Part shown: piece after piece, positions 47,456 through 56,427 of the stretch
Layout: every line of letters begins with the position of its first letter
Position numbering within the stretch: position 1 is the first letter of the stretch
Source: Phycisphaerales bacterium UBA5793
GTDB taxonomy: Bacteria > Planctomycetota > Phycisphaerae > Phycisphaerales > UBA5793
Assembly: GCA_002418285.1 (NCBI GenBank)
Contig: DIDT01000037.1
Coordinates: 41,648 to 105,647 of the forward strand
Reading direction: 5' to 3'
Length of the DNA: 64,000 nt
The notes under the pieces: generated by a model
What the model was told of the DNA's origin: nothing
Databases searched by the model: none
The model's input: the letters and a program-made list of their open reading frames with translations, nothing else
Program-made: the position numbers and the translations under genes

Positions 47456-48622
47456 TCAAGGCGAGGGTTCAGTCGTTACGCCGACGCAGACCTGAGCATA
47501 CATCGAGTCAATCTCGGCCGCGATCGCATCCCATCGAAAAGTCTGGACCACCCACGGCCGCGCTGCAGCCGCCATCTGGTCCATCCTGGCGCGATCCGCC
47601 AGCAGCGCCGTCAGCCTCAGGGCCAGCGGTTCGACATGACAGGGAACGACTTCCCCCACTCCCGCCGCTGCCACTTCCCGGTGAATGTTCACCTGATCGG
47701 AAATCAGCACCGGCGTGCCGACCCCCAGCGCCTCGATCACCGACACGCCGAAGTTCTCCTGATAGCTCGGCAGACAGAACAGATCCGCGTCGCGCAGCGC
47801 CTCCAGCCGCGACAGGCCCGACAACATCCCTGTAATGACCACGCGATCGCCGATTCCCAGTCGCGCTGCTTCGCATCGCAACTGCTCAACGTACGAAGTC
47901 TCGCCCGGACCAACGATCGCCAGCATCGCCATCCGGTCGGGCACGCGTGAAAAGGCGGGCAACAGCAGATCCAGCCCCTTCTTGTGATGCACGCGACTGA
48001 GAAACACGACCAGCGTCCTATCCCCGATGCCATACCTGGCGCGAAACACACCTCGATCAGGCAGGGTCTCAAACTCCCCCCAATCCAGACCGTTGGGAAT
48101 GACATACGCGCGCGGCGTCAATCGCATTGGCGCCACGAGTTGCTTCTCCGTCGCCGTCGTGTAGTGCAAAGCCGCAGCGCGATTCAAGTCGCGCTTGCCG
48201 ACCAGAGCGAGAAACACCTTCTTCTTCAGCCGCCCCTGGTTGAGCGACCATGGGTCAAGCATGCCGCACGGTCGAAAGATGTACGGCACACCCGCCTTGC
48301 GTGCTTTGGCCGCAGCACAGTGCGGCGCATGCTGCCACAGGCCGTGAATATGCACGACATCAATTCCCGCCGCAAGTCGCGCCTCCACTCGCTCCGCAGT
48401 GTGTGCTCCCTTGGCGAACGGACCGCGCATCGGCCCCGCCGCATCAAGCGTCGCGCCGCCCAGATGACCCGTCAGAGATTGCACTGCAGCAGGTTCATCT
48501 GCGGTGATGACCTGCACGTCGTGACCGCCCTGCTCAGCCTGCACGCGCGCCAGGCGAGCCAGTACGTTGGCAGGGCCGCCCGTACTCGGGTCGATCGAAG
48601 TGCAAACGTGAAGAACACGCAT
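47456..48622 (-). CDS. GT4-family glycosyltransferase
   Basis: A 388-residue cytosolic glycosyltransferase with a GT-B fold. The N-terminal Gly-rich turn is TSIDPSTGGPANVLARL, with DVVHIHGLWQHAPH after it. The nucleotide-sugar site has VFLSRVHHKKGLDLLLPAF and the family motif ESFGxxxxEAL appears as ENFGVSVIEALGVGTPVL. It would extend a lipid-linked glycan using a nucleotide sugar. Linkage and sugar are unknown. It probably shares a transcript with the downstream sulfotransferase. Confidence 0.92.
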   Translation of the reverse strand: MRVLHVCTSIDPSTGGPANVLARLARVQAEQGGHDVQVITADEPAAVQSLTGHLGGATLDAAGPMRGPFAKGAHTAERVEARLAAGIDVVHIHGLWQHAPHCAAAKARKAGVPYIFRPCGMLDPWSLNQGRLKKKVFLALVGKRDLNRAAALHYTTATEKQLVAPMRLTPRAYVIPNGLDWGEFETLPDRGVFRARYGIGDRTLVVFLSRVHHKKGLDLLLPAFSRVPDRMAMLAIVGPGETSYVEQLRCEAARLGIGDRVVITGMLSGLSRLEALRDADLFCLPSYQENFGVSVIEALGVGTPVLISDQVNIHREVAAAGVGEVVPCHVEPLALRLTALLADRARMDQMAAAARPWVVQTFRWDAIAAEIDSMYAQVCVGVTTEPSP

Positions 48623-48634
48623 GGTTACCAGTCT

Positions 48635-49729
48635 CTATCGGCCATCTCCGCCTGCTCCGCCGACTGGCGCCGACGGAACCGACAGGGTCACCAGGCTCGG
48701 CCGGTGATCCGAACCGATGTCACCCACCACCTCCCGGGAAACGAACTGCACGTCCGGCGACACCCACACGCGGTCAATCGTCAGTCGCAGCGGCCCCGGC
48801 CAATCACTCGGCCAGGTGCCGGTCAACCCACCCAGTACGTCCGACGGCGCCAAGCCACTTCGCTTGAGCATGATCCCGTGTCGATAGCCGCTGGGAGTAC
48901 TGTTGAAATCCCCTGCCAGAATCACGGGCACGCCCGTCGCAAGAAGTTGACCCCTGCACACCTCCGCGAGCAGGGAGGTCCACTCGTTGCCCCGCTGCCA
49001 GGAGGCGGCTTCGCGCGGGCTTGGCGGATGCATCGCCGAGATCAGGTACCGGCCCTCCGGCGCATCAATAAAGCATGAACGGCGAAACGCAAAGATATGC
49101 ATGTACCGATCCAGATCGCCATCGAAGCGCAGTCGATGCAACGGGTCGCGGCTGAGCATCACATCACGCCACAGCATCCCCGGTTCCGGGCCGATCGCAA
49201 ACGGTAGGTTCGCCTTGACGATCGGATTCTCCGTGAGGTATCCCTCGAGCCCCGGCGGAACCTCAATAGCGACCACCACGTCAGGCTGGATCTGATCGAT
49301 CATGGCGATCAACCCATCGAGCGCGCGCTGAGAGCCGTGAACGTTGGCCTCCAGCACCCGCACGAGGTGCTGCCCGGCCGGCGCAGCGGCCGTTCCGCCC
49401 CGATGCGGCAGCAGCATCCATCGCACTGGCCACACCGCAATGATCGCGGTGACAAAAATCACCAGCGACGCCGACTTACACCGCCCGAGCAGCGTCACCA
49501 CCAGCGTAAGCAAAGCCGGAATGGCGACAAAGTAACTCACGTTGCCAAGCAGATCGATCGGCCACGCCCAAGCGGCAAAGAACCGGCTGACCCCGATCAG
49601 CGCCAGCAACATGATCCACAGCCACCCCAAGGCTGCCGCCACCCGTCGGCACATCGATCTGTGGGACTTGCCGTTGCCGACGCTCGGCCTCGATCCGTGT
49701 TGTGCTACTTCCTCTTGACGGTCAGCCAC
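48635..49729 (-). CDS. membrane-anchored endonuclease/exonuclease/phosphatase (EEP) family protein
   Basis: A 364-residue protein with about three N-terminal hydrophobic segments (LGWLWIMLLALIGVSRFFA, VSYFVAIPALLTLVVTLLG, LVIFVTAIIAVWPVRWML) and then an EEP fold. Active-site strings are VLEANVHGSQ, VVVAIEVPPG, ILAGDFNSTP and IGSDHRPSLV; the first normally contains an Asn and Glu, seen here as EANVHG and AIEVP. Members range from nucleases to phospholipases and the substrate is open; the domain faces the periplasm. The 5' end overlaps thiD by 25 bases; an ATG at 49654 would avoid this. Confidence 0.8.
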   Translation of the reverse strand: MADRQEEVAQHGSRPSVGNGKSHRSMCRRVAAALGWLWIMLLALIGVSRFFAAWAWPIDLLGNVSYFVAIPALLTLVVTLLGRCKSASLVIFVTAIIAVWPVRWMLLPHRGGTAAAPAGQHLVRVLEANVHGSQRALDGLIAMIDQIQPDVVVAIEVPPGLEGYLTENPIVKANLPFAIGPEPGMLWRDVMLSRDPLHRLRFDGDLDRYMHIFAFRRSCFIDAPEGRYLISAMHPPSPREAASWQRGNEWTSLLAEVCRGQLLATGVPVILAGDFNSTPSGYRHGIMLKRSGLAPSDVLGGLTGTWPSDWPGPLRLTIDRVWVSPDVQFVSREVVGDIGSDHRPSLVTLSVPSAPVGGAGGDGR

Positions 49730-50553
49730 GCCAGATGATTGACCGGTCCATTGCCCTGGCCAATGTTGATGTTCTGACGAATCGCCTCACTGACGATGTT
49801 CTTGGCCTGCTCGACGGCGTCGTTGAGCGGCTTGCCCTGCGTCAATCCACCCGCAATCGCCGCGGCGAAGGTGCATCCGGCCCCATGCGTGTTACCGCCC
49901 TGGCGCTTCTCTCCCACCAGTTCGATCGTCTCCTCGCCGGTCCAGAAAGCATCGACGGATTCAGGCGGGCTGTCCGGTGCCGGACCCGGACGCTCAAATC
50001 CCGTCACGATCGCCGCGTGGCAGCCGAACTTTTTGGCGATCTGCTTGGCGGCCGCCATACCCTCGGCAATCGTGTTGCAATTCTGGCCACCCAGCAGGCG
50101 GGCCGCTTCGACGCGATTGGGTGTCACCACTGCGGCAAACTTGAACAGCTTCTCTGCCACGGCTCGGGCCACGGCGTCATCCACCAGCTTCGCGCCCGAC
50201 TTGCTCACCATCACCGGGTCCACGACGAGCGGCTGCAACTGATGTCGCTTAACGGCCTTGGCGACGGCGTCCGCCACCGCGATCGTGCCGATCATCCCCG
50301 TGACGGTCGATTGGCAGTTGATATCCCCGACCACCGCTTCGATCTGCGCCTCCACCAGGTCAGCGGCGACGTTCTCGATGCGCTGCACACCGCGGGTGCT
50401 CTGTGCCGTGATCGCTGTCACCACCGAGCAGCCAAACACGTTCATTGCAGCCCAAGTCTTAAGATGTGCCTGTAACCCGGCGCCGCCGCTGCTGTCGCTG
50501 CCCGCAATGGAAAGCGCCGCCTTCATTCCCGGTGTGGTGCGTTCTTCGGCCAC
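49705..50553 (-). CDS. thiD: hydroxymethylpyrimidine/phosphomethylpyrimidine kinase
   Basis: A 282-residue ThiD, which phosphorylates HMP and HMP-P in thiamine synthesis. The ribokinase-like start ALSIAGSDSSGGAGLQAHLK, VVDPVMVSKSG, VVTPNRVEAARLL and the anion-hole/catalytic segment GGNTHGAGCTFAAAIAGGL are all present. GTG 50553 is used because GGAGAGA lies upstream at normal spacing; an ATG at 50526 is the alternative. I looked for a TPP riboswitch upstream and saw no match. Confidence 0.93.
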   Translation of the reverse strand: MAEERTTPGMKAALSIAGSDSSGGAGLQAHLKTWAAMNVFGCSVVTAITAQSTRGVQRIENVAADLVEAQIEAVVGDINCQSTVTGMIGTIAVADAVAKAVKRHQLQPLVVDPVMVSKSGAKLVDDAVARAVAEKLFKFAAVVTPNRVEAARLLGGQNCNTIAEGMAAAKQIAKKFGCHAAIVTGFERPGPAPDSPPESVDAFWTGEETIELVGEKRQGGNTHGAGCTFAAAIAGGLTQGKPLNDAVEQAKNIVSEAIRQNINIGQGNGPVNHLAWLTVKRK

Positions 50554-50685
50554 GGTGCGTTCTCTCCTGGATCAGGGACATGCAACGGCGCCGCCGCGCG
50601 TCATCAATGTGGACCGGCAAGATAGGCGCGATCGCTCGCCCTGAAAAGGGCGGTAGAGCCTGTCAATGCAGATCGGCGGGCTCCA

Positions 50686-51276
50686 TCATCGCTCGGGCGC
50701 GTCGCCGCGACGACGCTGGACGTAGTCGAGCACCACGGGAATGTACCCGTCGTTGCGCAACCCGACCTCCCGCGCCTCGGCCAGCGCGCGCTCTTCGCCA
50801 TAACCATTCTTGAGCATGCGCCACGCCATCCACACGGCTCCAACACGATTACCCGATGCGCAGTGCACCAGCAGCGGCCGCTGGCCACTCTCTATCACAT
50901 GCAAGGACTCGTCGAGCACCTCGTCCGTCAGTTGTTCCGGACCACCACAGGGCACGTTCTGGTACGCCACGCCGAGTTCATCAAGTTGCCTGGCTTCGTC
51001 GAAGCCGCGGTTTTCGCTTTCGCGGCGCAGATCGAGAACGGTTCGAATACCCGGATAGCGTGCCGCGGCCGCAAGATCCGCGCGCGTTGGCTGAGCACCA
51101 AGGTACACCGTCTTGTCCGCCAGCGTCATGGGTTGCGCGCCAAGGGTTGTGGCCCGCACTTCGTACGTTCCGGACGTTGCTTCGGTGCTTCGCTCACCAG
51201 TCGTGAACTGACAGGCGACCAACGTCAACGCTGCCGCGAGCAAAAGAACAATGCAGACGGAAAACACTCGCATCAT
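50686..51276 (-). CDS. lipoprotein with a dual-specificity-phosphatase-like domain
   Basis: A 196-residue lipoprotein: the signal sequence ends at LTLVAC, with Cys 22 for lipid attachment. The rest resembles the DUF442/dual-specificity phosphatase fold (TVYLGAQPTRADL, VLDLRRESENRGF) and has the P-loop HCASGNRVGAVW, that is HCx5R with the nucleophilic Cys and Arg intact. It may dephosphorylate a periplasmic substrate or serve a related thiol-based role. The start ATG 51276 overlaps the queG stop by one base, so translation is coupled. Confidence 0.8.
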   Translation of the reverse strand: MMRVFSVCIVLLLAAALTLVACQFTTGERSTEATSGTYEVRATTLGAQPMTLADKTVYLGAQPTRADLAAAARYPGIRTVLDLRRESENRGFDEARQLDELGVAYQNVPCGGPEQLTDEVLDESLHVIESGQRPLLVHCASGNRVGAVWMAWRMLKNGYGEERALAEAREVGLRNDGYIPVVLDYVQRRRGDAPER

Positions 51277-52373
51277 CAAAGGTCCTTCCGAGCAATAGGC
51301 TCGACTCGCCGCAACACTTCCCGGGCCGTCGCTCTCACGACTTCGTGCTCGCCCGGGTCGTCCGCGAGGTCTGCTATTCTATTGTGCAAAGCCGCATCGC
51401 TCTGCCCCGCCAGCCAGTTTCCCGCCGCAATTAGGGCATTTCGCTTCATCATCCACAGCTTCGCCCGCTTCATGGCCGAGCGGCTGAATGCCGCAATCCG
51501 GTCTTCCTCGCGCCAGTTCAGGATCTCAAGCAGGTCGAACCCTGAATTGCGTGCCGCGTACACCCCGCGTATCGCCGCGATCTCGGTGCGCGGCGTCGGC
51601 CCATTGTGCGGGCACACCTCCTGGCAGATGTCGCACCCGAAGATCCAGTCGCCAATCGCTTCGTGAAACTGCTCGTCAATCGAGCCGCGCAACTCGATGG
51701 TGTGATAACTGATGCACCGCGTCGCATCGACCGACCACGGCGCGATGGCATCGGTCGGACACGCATCGATGCATCGCGTGCATGTGCCGCAGTGGTCGCC
51801 ATGCCGCTGCGCATTGACCTCAAGTGGAAGCGTGGTCAGGATCTCGCCGAGCAGCAGGTAGCTGCCCACGCCCGGCTCGATGAGCATGGTGTTCTTGCCC
51901 ACGTACCCGATTCCCGCGCGCTGGGCATGCTCCCGCTCCAGTACGGGGGCGGTATCCACACATGCAACGAATCGATGGCCGGGAAACTCGCCGGCGAGTG
52001 CATCGCACAGCACGTGCAGACGATCCTTTATGACCCGATGATAATCGTCCCCGCGCGCGTAGCGGGCAATGCGGCCCATTCGTGCAACCGGGCTCGCACT
52101 CGCGCTCGCCGCCGAGGCGTAGCGATCGGCCACGCAGATGATTGACTTCGCGTCAACGAGCTTCTTGCGAGGATCGATGCGCTGCGCAAGATGCTCCTCG
52201 AGATAGGCCATCTCGCCGTGCCGCCCGGCCTCCAGCCACTCGATCAATTCACGGTGGCGCTCAACCGGCGCCGCCGGGGCAACACCGCTGTGCGCAAATC
52301 CCAACTGAGCGCACTGGTCCAGCACGCGCTGTGCAGCCTGAACGCCGTCCACGGGCGCGGGTGGCGCATCCAT
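51276..52373 (-). CDS. queG: epoxyqueuosine reductase
   Basis: A 365-residue QueG, the cobalamin- and iron-sulfur-dependent enzyme that makes the last step of queuosine synthesis on tRNA. The two 4Fe-4S motifs are CGTCTRCIDACPTDAI and CDICQEVCPHNGP. GDDYHRVIKDRLHVL, CVDTAPVLEREHAQRAGIG and GKNTMLI are family strings, and the C-terminal helices resemble the HEAT-like end of the longer forms. I use ATG 52373; an in-frame TTG at 52382 is weaker. It starts 5 bases after the FlgI-like stop. Confidence 0.95.
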   Translation of the reverse strand: MDAPPAPVDGVQAAQRVLDQCAQLGFAHSGVAPAAPVERHRELIEWLEAGRHGEMAYLEEHLAQRIDPRKKLVDAKSIICVADRYASAASASASPVARMGRIARYARGDDYHRVIKDRLHVLCDALAGEFPGHRFVACVDTAPVLEREHAQRAGIGYVGKNTMLIEPGVGSYLLLGEILTTLPLEVNAQRHGDHCGTCTRCIDACPTDAIAPWSVDATRCISYHTIELRGSIDEQFHEAIGDWIFGCDICQEVCPHNGPTPRTEIAAIRGVYAARNSGFDLLEILNWREEDRIAAFSRSAMKRAKLWMMKRNALIAAGNWLAGQSDAALHNRIADLADDPGEHEVVRATAREVLRRVEPIARKDL

Positions 52374-52378
52374 GATGC

Positions 52379-54247
52379 TCAACGATCGCGGATGATCGAC
52401 TCGGCGGGCGGCGCATCGAGCTGAGGTTCGCGCAGCGAAGGATCGCGCGTCGACTCGGGTCGCTCCTCGGGCGCCGTGTTCCGGATGCTGTCGACCACCG
52501 CTTCCATCAGTGTGTTGCGTTCTGGCACAAATCGAACCTTCAGTCCCTGCTGAATCTCCGCTTCGTACAGCACGCGCACCGTCTCACCATACGTCAGGCC
52601 CAGGGCCGCATCGAGGCTGTACTGCGACGGCCGGGCGCCGAGGAAGGTGATGAAGCCGATCATGTCCGCTGGTGGTTCATACTCCACCGCCTCAAGCGAG
52701 CCCTTCGGTCGATACCGCGCTCGCAGCGGTTCGTCCACGCCGTACCGCACCAGTTGCAGACGATCCGACAGCGCCCGCACCAGAACGCGATCATTGAATC
52801 CCGCCTCCGAACCGAAGACGACGATTTGCGGCTGCTTCTGCAGCGTGGCATACACCATCGGCTTGTCCGATGGAACCTGGTACACGTCGAATTCCTGCTG
52901 CGGATCGAGTGTCATCCGCTTCACGATCGGGTCGTGCTGCTTGAGCAGGCCGTTGAACGCCGCCACGCGCACGTCAAACTGGTCATCATTAAGCAGATCG
53001 CGCAGCGCCATGTTGATGCGCGGCGAACCCGGCATGTCCCCCATCCGCGCGATCGCATCAATCCGTAGCGCGCTGTCTTTGTCCATCGCCAGTTCCACGA
53101 GATGCGGCACCACGCGCGGATCGCCCAGCCTCGCACCTGCATTCAGCGCCGCCAGCCGCGGTATGACATCCGGGCACGTGTACAACTGCGAGAATCCGTT
53201 GATTGACAGTTCGCCCAGTGCGACCCAGCACCACGTAACCTGCACCGCGTCCACCGGGTTCTGCTCCACCCATCGCGCCAATTGGAGTGAACGAGGCTCG
53301 ATTCCGCCTTGGAAGATCTGCGTGTGCAGCATCGTCTCGACGAATACATCAGAATCAGCGTGCCAGCTCGGCGGCACCGTCACGACAATCTGCTCATCGG
53401 ACCGCCCGGGAACCGAGTCGGCCGTCGGTCGCGTCTGTGACGGCTCCTGAGGAAAGCGCGAATTGATCGCGTCCATGATCGCCCGGGCCCGCCCGTAGTT
53501 TGGCGTTCGCAGCTGAAGCACCAGCGGCATGTCTTCCGTCAGCACGCCGCCGTTGAGAATCCGCGCCACGCGACGATCCACCTGCACCACGGCGCCTGGC
53601 GAACCAGGGGTCTCCGCCGATGGAGTCGGCAATCCCCAATCGAGGCTCTCATCCAGTGAGTTCCGATCGTCCGAGGCAAAGGGGTTGATGAACAGATCTC
53701 CGTGGGCCTGGGCGATCGGCTTGACGCCCTGAATCGCTCCGGTAAAGCCGCTGCTCAGATCCGTGGACCACAATCGTCCGCCCTCGAGACTGGACGTACT
53801 CGATCCGGGGACCGCAGAAACGATGATATCAAAGCGGGTGCCCTTGACCGCCCCCGGGGGAACCACCGCCTGCACCAACACCGCAGCGGTATTGTGATCC
53901 TGAAGCAGCGTCGTCATCGTCAGCCGACGCTCACTGTCGATCTTCGGGTCGGGAAGCAGCTTGGAGCCCTCCCGTTCCAGGTAGGCCCGAACCGGCAGAG
54001 GCGTGTCGGAAGAACCGGTTCCATCCAGCCCGACGACAATGCCAAAGCCCTGGACCAGAGACCGGCCATACCCCCGCAGTTCGGCCTCGTACACCACGGT
54101 TCCGCGCAGAAAGAAAGGCAGCGGATTCGCGGTCAGTTCGGGCTTGGTCAGTTCTGGAGGCGGCTTGCGGTCCGAACAGCCAGTTGGAGCGATGACAGCC
54201 GCGGCCATCAGCATCACCAGAACCTTGAAGGAGAGTTGGCTCGGCAT
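52379..54247 (-). CDS. lipoprotein with FlgI (flagellar P-ring)-like domain and HEAT-like tail
   Basis: ATG 54247 begins a lipoprotein signal (VLVMLMAAAVIAPTGC), giving 622 residues; the longer open frame upstream is not credible. The FlgI-like part includes GYGRSLVQGFGIVVGLDGTG, NTAAVLVQAVVPPGAVKGTR, FDIIVSAVPGSSTSSLEGG, LWSTDL and AQAHGDLFINPF, matching the order of P-ring sequence. After about residue 350, helical repeats follow (RLAALNAGARLGDPRVVPHL; SALRIDAIARMGDMPGS). P-ring proteins are normally shorter, have no lipid anchor and lie in flagellar operons; none of that holds here. It is divergent from xerD. Confidence 0.75.
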   Translation of the reverse strand: MPSQLSFKVLVMLMAAAVIAPTGCSDRKPPPELTKPELTANPLPFFLRGTVVYEAELRGYGRSLVQGFGIVVGLDGTGSSDTPLPVRAYLEREGSKLLPDPKIDSERRLTMTTLLQDHNTAAVLVQAVVPPGAVKGTRFDIIVSAVPGSSTSSLEGGRLWSTDLSSGFTGAIQGVKPIAQAHGDLFINPFASDDRNSLDESLDWGLPTPSAETPGSPGAVVQVDRRVARILNGGVLTEDMPLVLQLRTPNYGRARAIMDAINSRFPQEPSQTRPTADSVPGRSDEQIVVTVPPSWHADSDVFVETMLHTQIFQGGIEPRSLQLARWVEQNPVDAVQVTWCWVALGELSINGFSQLYTCPDVIPRLAALNAGARLGDPRVVPHLVELAMDKDSALRIDAIARMGDMPGSPRINMALRDLLNDDQFDVRVAAFNGLLKQHDPIVKRMTLDPQQEFDVYQVPSDKPMVYATLQKQPQIVVFGSEAGFNDRVLVRALSDRLQLVRYGVDEPLRARYRPKGSLEAVEYEPPADMIGFITFLGARPSQYSLDAALGLTYGETVRVLYEAEIQQGLKVRFVPERNTLMEAVVDSIRNTAPEERPESTRDPSLREPQLDAPPAESIIRDR

Positions 54248-54459
54248 GATCAACCTCGCACATGGGTCGATTTGAAAAAAGAAGCTCTTGGGTGCCGGTG
54301 GATTGCAGCCCCCCTCCACTCGACCCAGCGTCAAGCGTATCGCTTCGCACGTGGGCCGGCCACAAACCCCGAGCCCTTCGGGGAGGCGATCGCAGCCGGC
54401 TCTCGCCCTTTTGCAGCCCAAACCGTCGTGAGTTCGATACGCTCTAGCAGACCACTCAG

Positions 54460-55374
54460 ATGCAAGATATCACCTGGACAAACTCAATCCGCGATTTCCT
54501 CGTCTTCATTCGCGTGGAATGCGGCTTGGCGGCCAACACGCTCACCGCCTACGCCGCCGATCTGGATGATCTCGAGAAAGGTCTGGTCCAAGCAGGACAT
54601 GCGTCGCCCGCAACCGTCCAGCCCACCGATCTTGCAGCACACGTTCGCGCGCTCAAGACCGAGCGCGGCCTCTCCACGTCAAGCGTCTGCCGGCACCTGG
54701 CGAGCATCCGCATGTATTTCCGCTTTCTCTATGCCAATGCCAGGATCGAGCGCAACCCAACCGAATTACTCGAAACACCGACGCGCTGGCAACGCCTGCC
54801 CGGATGCCTCTCGCCGGTTCAGATGAAGAAACTCCTGGACGCGCCAGATGCGGCGCAGGGCGAACTCTGGCTGCGCGATCGCGCTCTGCTTGAATTGATG
54901 TACGCCGCCGGCCTCCGAGCCACGGAAACGGTGAATGTCAAAGCGCGCGACGTCCACGTCACGCTGGGCGTCGTGGATGTGATCGGCAAGGGCAACCGCC
55001 AGCGCCTCGTGCCCCTTGGAAAACCCGCTCTCTCCGCCGTTGCCGCCTACGCCGACGAACTGAGGCCGCGTCTGCTCGAACGAAGCCACGGTCGCGATGC
55101 CGAGCGTCTGCTTCTCTCGAGGACGGGCCGTCCTCTTGAGCGGATTGCGGTGTGGCAGATTGTTCGCCGCCAGGCAAACGCGGCAGGGCTGAGTAAGGTC
55201 CACCCGCACATGCTGCGCCACAGCTTCGCGACTCACTTGGTCTCGGGTGGAGCCAATCTGCGCGTCGTACAGGAATTGCTCGGGCACGCCGACATCAAAA
55301 CCACGCAGACCTACACCCACGTGGACGCCTCGCGCCTGCGTGAGGTGCACGCCAGATTCCACCCCCGCGCCTAG
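54460..55374 (+). CDS. xerD: tyrosine recombinase XerD-like
   Basis: A 304-residue tyrosine recombinase that with its partner resolves chromosome dimers at dif. The SAM-like N-terminal domain covers residues 5-95. All catalytic residues are present: R153 in GLRATE, K177 in IGKGNRQR, H250 and R253 in HPHMLRHSFATH, H276 in LLGHADI and Y285 in TQTYTH. No adjacent integrase site or mobile cargo is seen, so a housekeeping role is likelier than a mobile-element role. XerC versus XerD cannot be settled without a tree. Confidence 0.9.
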   Translation: MQDITWTNSIRDFLVFIRVECGLAANTLTAYAADLDDLEKGLVQAGHASPATVQPTDLAAHVRALKTERGLSTSSVCRHLASIRMYFRFLYANARIERNPTELLETPTRWQRLPGCLSPVQMKKLLDAPDAAQGELWLRDRALLELMYAAGLRATETVNVKARDVHVTLGVVDVIGKGNRQRLVPLGKPALSAVAAYADELRPRLLERSHGRDAERLLLSRTGRPLERIAVWQIVRRQANAAGLSKVHPHMLRHSFATHLVSGGANLRVVQELLGHADIKTTQTYTHVDASRLREVHARFHPRA

Positions 55375-55478
55375 CGCCAACCAAAGCTCCGGACCGGATC
55401 GCCCACCCCTGAGGCCGCCCCAAGGCCGCCTCACAAAGCTCCAATTGCATCACTTCCCATCCGCCGCATCAGACGCCG

Positions 55479-56108
55479 TCAGGCATGGCGTCGCCGGAGC
55501 CCCAGGGCGATCGTCCCCATTCCCAGCAGAGCGATGCTGCTCGGACCGGGAATAGCGTACAACAGGAGTGTGCCGATCCAATGACCGCCGCCCTGCAGGT
55601 TGTCGACTTCGGCGTCCTCAGCGTCGAACGAATCCCACGTCGTATCGAAAGGGCCGAGCACGACGAGATACGTACCCGCAAGCAGGTTGATCTCGTTGGT
55701 GATGTTGCCCTGACGGGTGGTGCCATTGAACGGAGCGCCCGGCTGAGGCGCATCGCCAGCAGCAAGGTAGGCGTCAAGCAAGCCGCCGTCGACATAGTCA
55801 TCGTTGATCGCGAGAATCTGCAGGCCATCACCGGTGTACAGCGCGAGTTCGGTGTCTGAGCCGAGGTCGAACGAGCCAAAGCTGTCCAGTTGCAGCCCAT
55901 AGCCGCTGCCTTGCGTCACATCGACATCAATGGTGAAGCGGATGGCGTAGAGTTCGTAGCCGCACATCCCGAAGAAGCCCTCGTTGATGACGGGAACTCC
56001 CACCTCAAGAGTGCCGCCATCTCGAACCGGGATCGGGACCGCGTGAACTGGCGCTGCGCACACTGCCGCCAACATCGCCGCGCAGATGATGGACCTGACA
56101 TTGATCAT
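55479..56108 (-). CDS. PEP-CTERM-like secreted protein, paralogue A
   Basis: A 209-residue exported protein: signal peptide (IICAAMLAAVCAAPVHA), beta-rich body, and a C-terminal sorting-type tail with IPGPSSIALLGMGTIALG followed by LRRRHA. The tail resembles PEP-CTERM signals cleaved by exosortase, but Pro-Glu-Pro is replaced by Pro-Gly-Pro. The central block (GSGYGLQLDSFGS, LYTGDGLQILAIND, GDAPQPGAPFNGTTRQGN) is nearly identical to the neighbouring paralogue at 56428. A GA-rich leader lies ahead of the ATG. The function is unknown; surface or extracellular-matrix display is likely. Confidence 0.78.
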   Translation of the reverse strand: MINVRSIICAAMLAAVCAAPVHAVPIPVRDGGTLEVGVPVINEGFFGMCGYELYAIRFTIDVDVTQGSGYGLQLDSFGSFDLGSDTELALYTGDGLQILAINDDYVDGGLLDAYLAAGDAPQPGAPFNGTTRQGNITNEINLLAGTYLVVLGPFDTTWDSFDAEDAEVDNLQGGGHWIGTLLLYAIPGPSSIALLGMGTIALGLRRRHA

Positions 56109-56427
56109 GTTCTTTCTCTCTCTCTCTTCCTCTTTCCCCAGTTGCTGTCGCGAGATCGACTCGTCGACCCGCCCAGACCACCTCCAAGCCGGGAGGCAGC
56201 TTATCAGATATGTTCATCCGATTTCAGTGTACCCGACTTCCGGGGCCATGGCGGGCGGCTGTCGTTGATTCGCCGATGATTGGAGCCGATTCAGCCGGAT
56301 CGAGGTCAGTTTCCCCCGGAATCGAAACCGCTCAATACCGACCGGGATTTGCTGCAAAAAAACAGCACCCCGCGACAAGTCGCGGGGTGCAGAGAATTTT
56401 GGTCCGAATTCTCAGGTGAGGCTGGTA
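56109..56427. other. 319-bp spacer between the two PEP-CTERM-like genes
   Basis: It contains the terminator of paralogue B at 56355-56390 and the upstream region of paralogue A, including a pyrimidine run near 56110-56140 that reads as a GA-rich leader on the coding strand. No gene is seen. Confidence 0.7.
56355..56390 (-). terminator. rho-independent terminator of PEP-CTERM-like paralogue B
   Basis: GCACCCCGCGAC pairs perfectly with GTCGCGGGGTGC around a 2-base apex, followed on the minus strand by TG and seven T. It is the best terminator in the window, 37 bases past the stop. Confidence 0.95.

Noticed and set aside
50554..50685. TPP riboswitch ahead of thiD
   Set aside because: The conserved CTGAGA and ACCTGA-type elements of the THI box are not present in the upstream stretch.
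54460..55374. Mobile-element reading of the tyrosine recombinase
   Set aside because: No direct repeats, tRNA target or cargo genes were found around it, and its length and motifs match housekeeping XerC/XerD.
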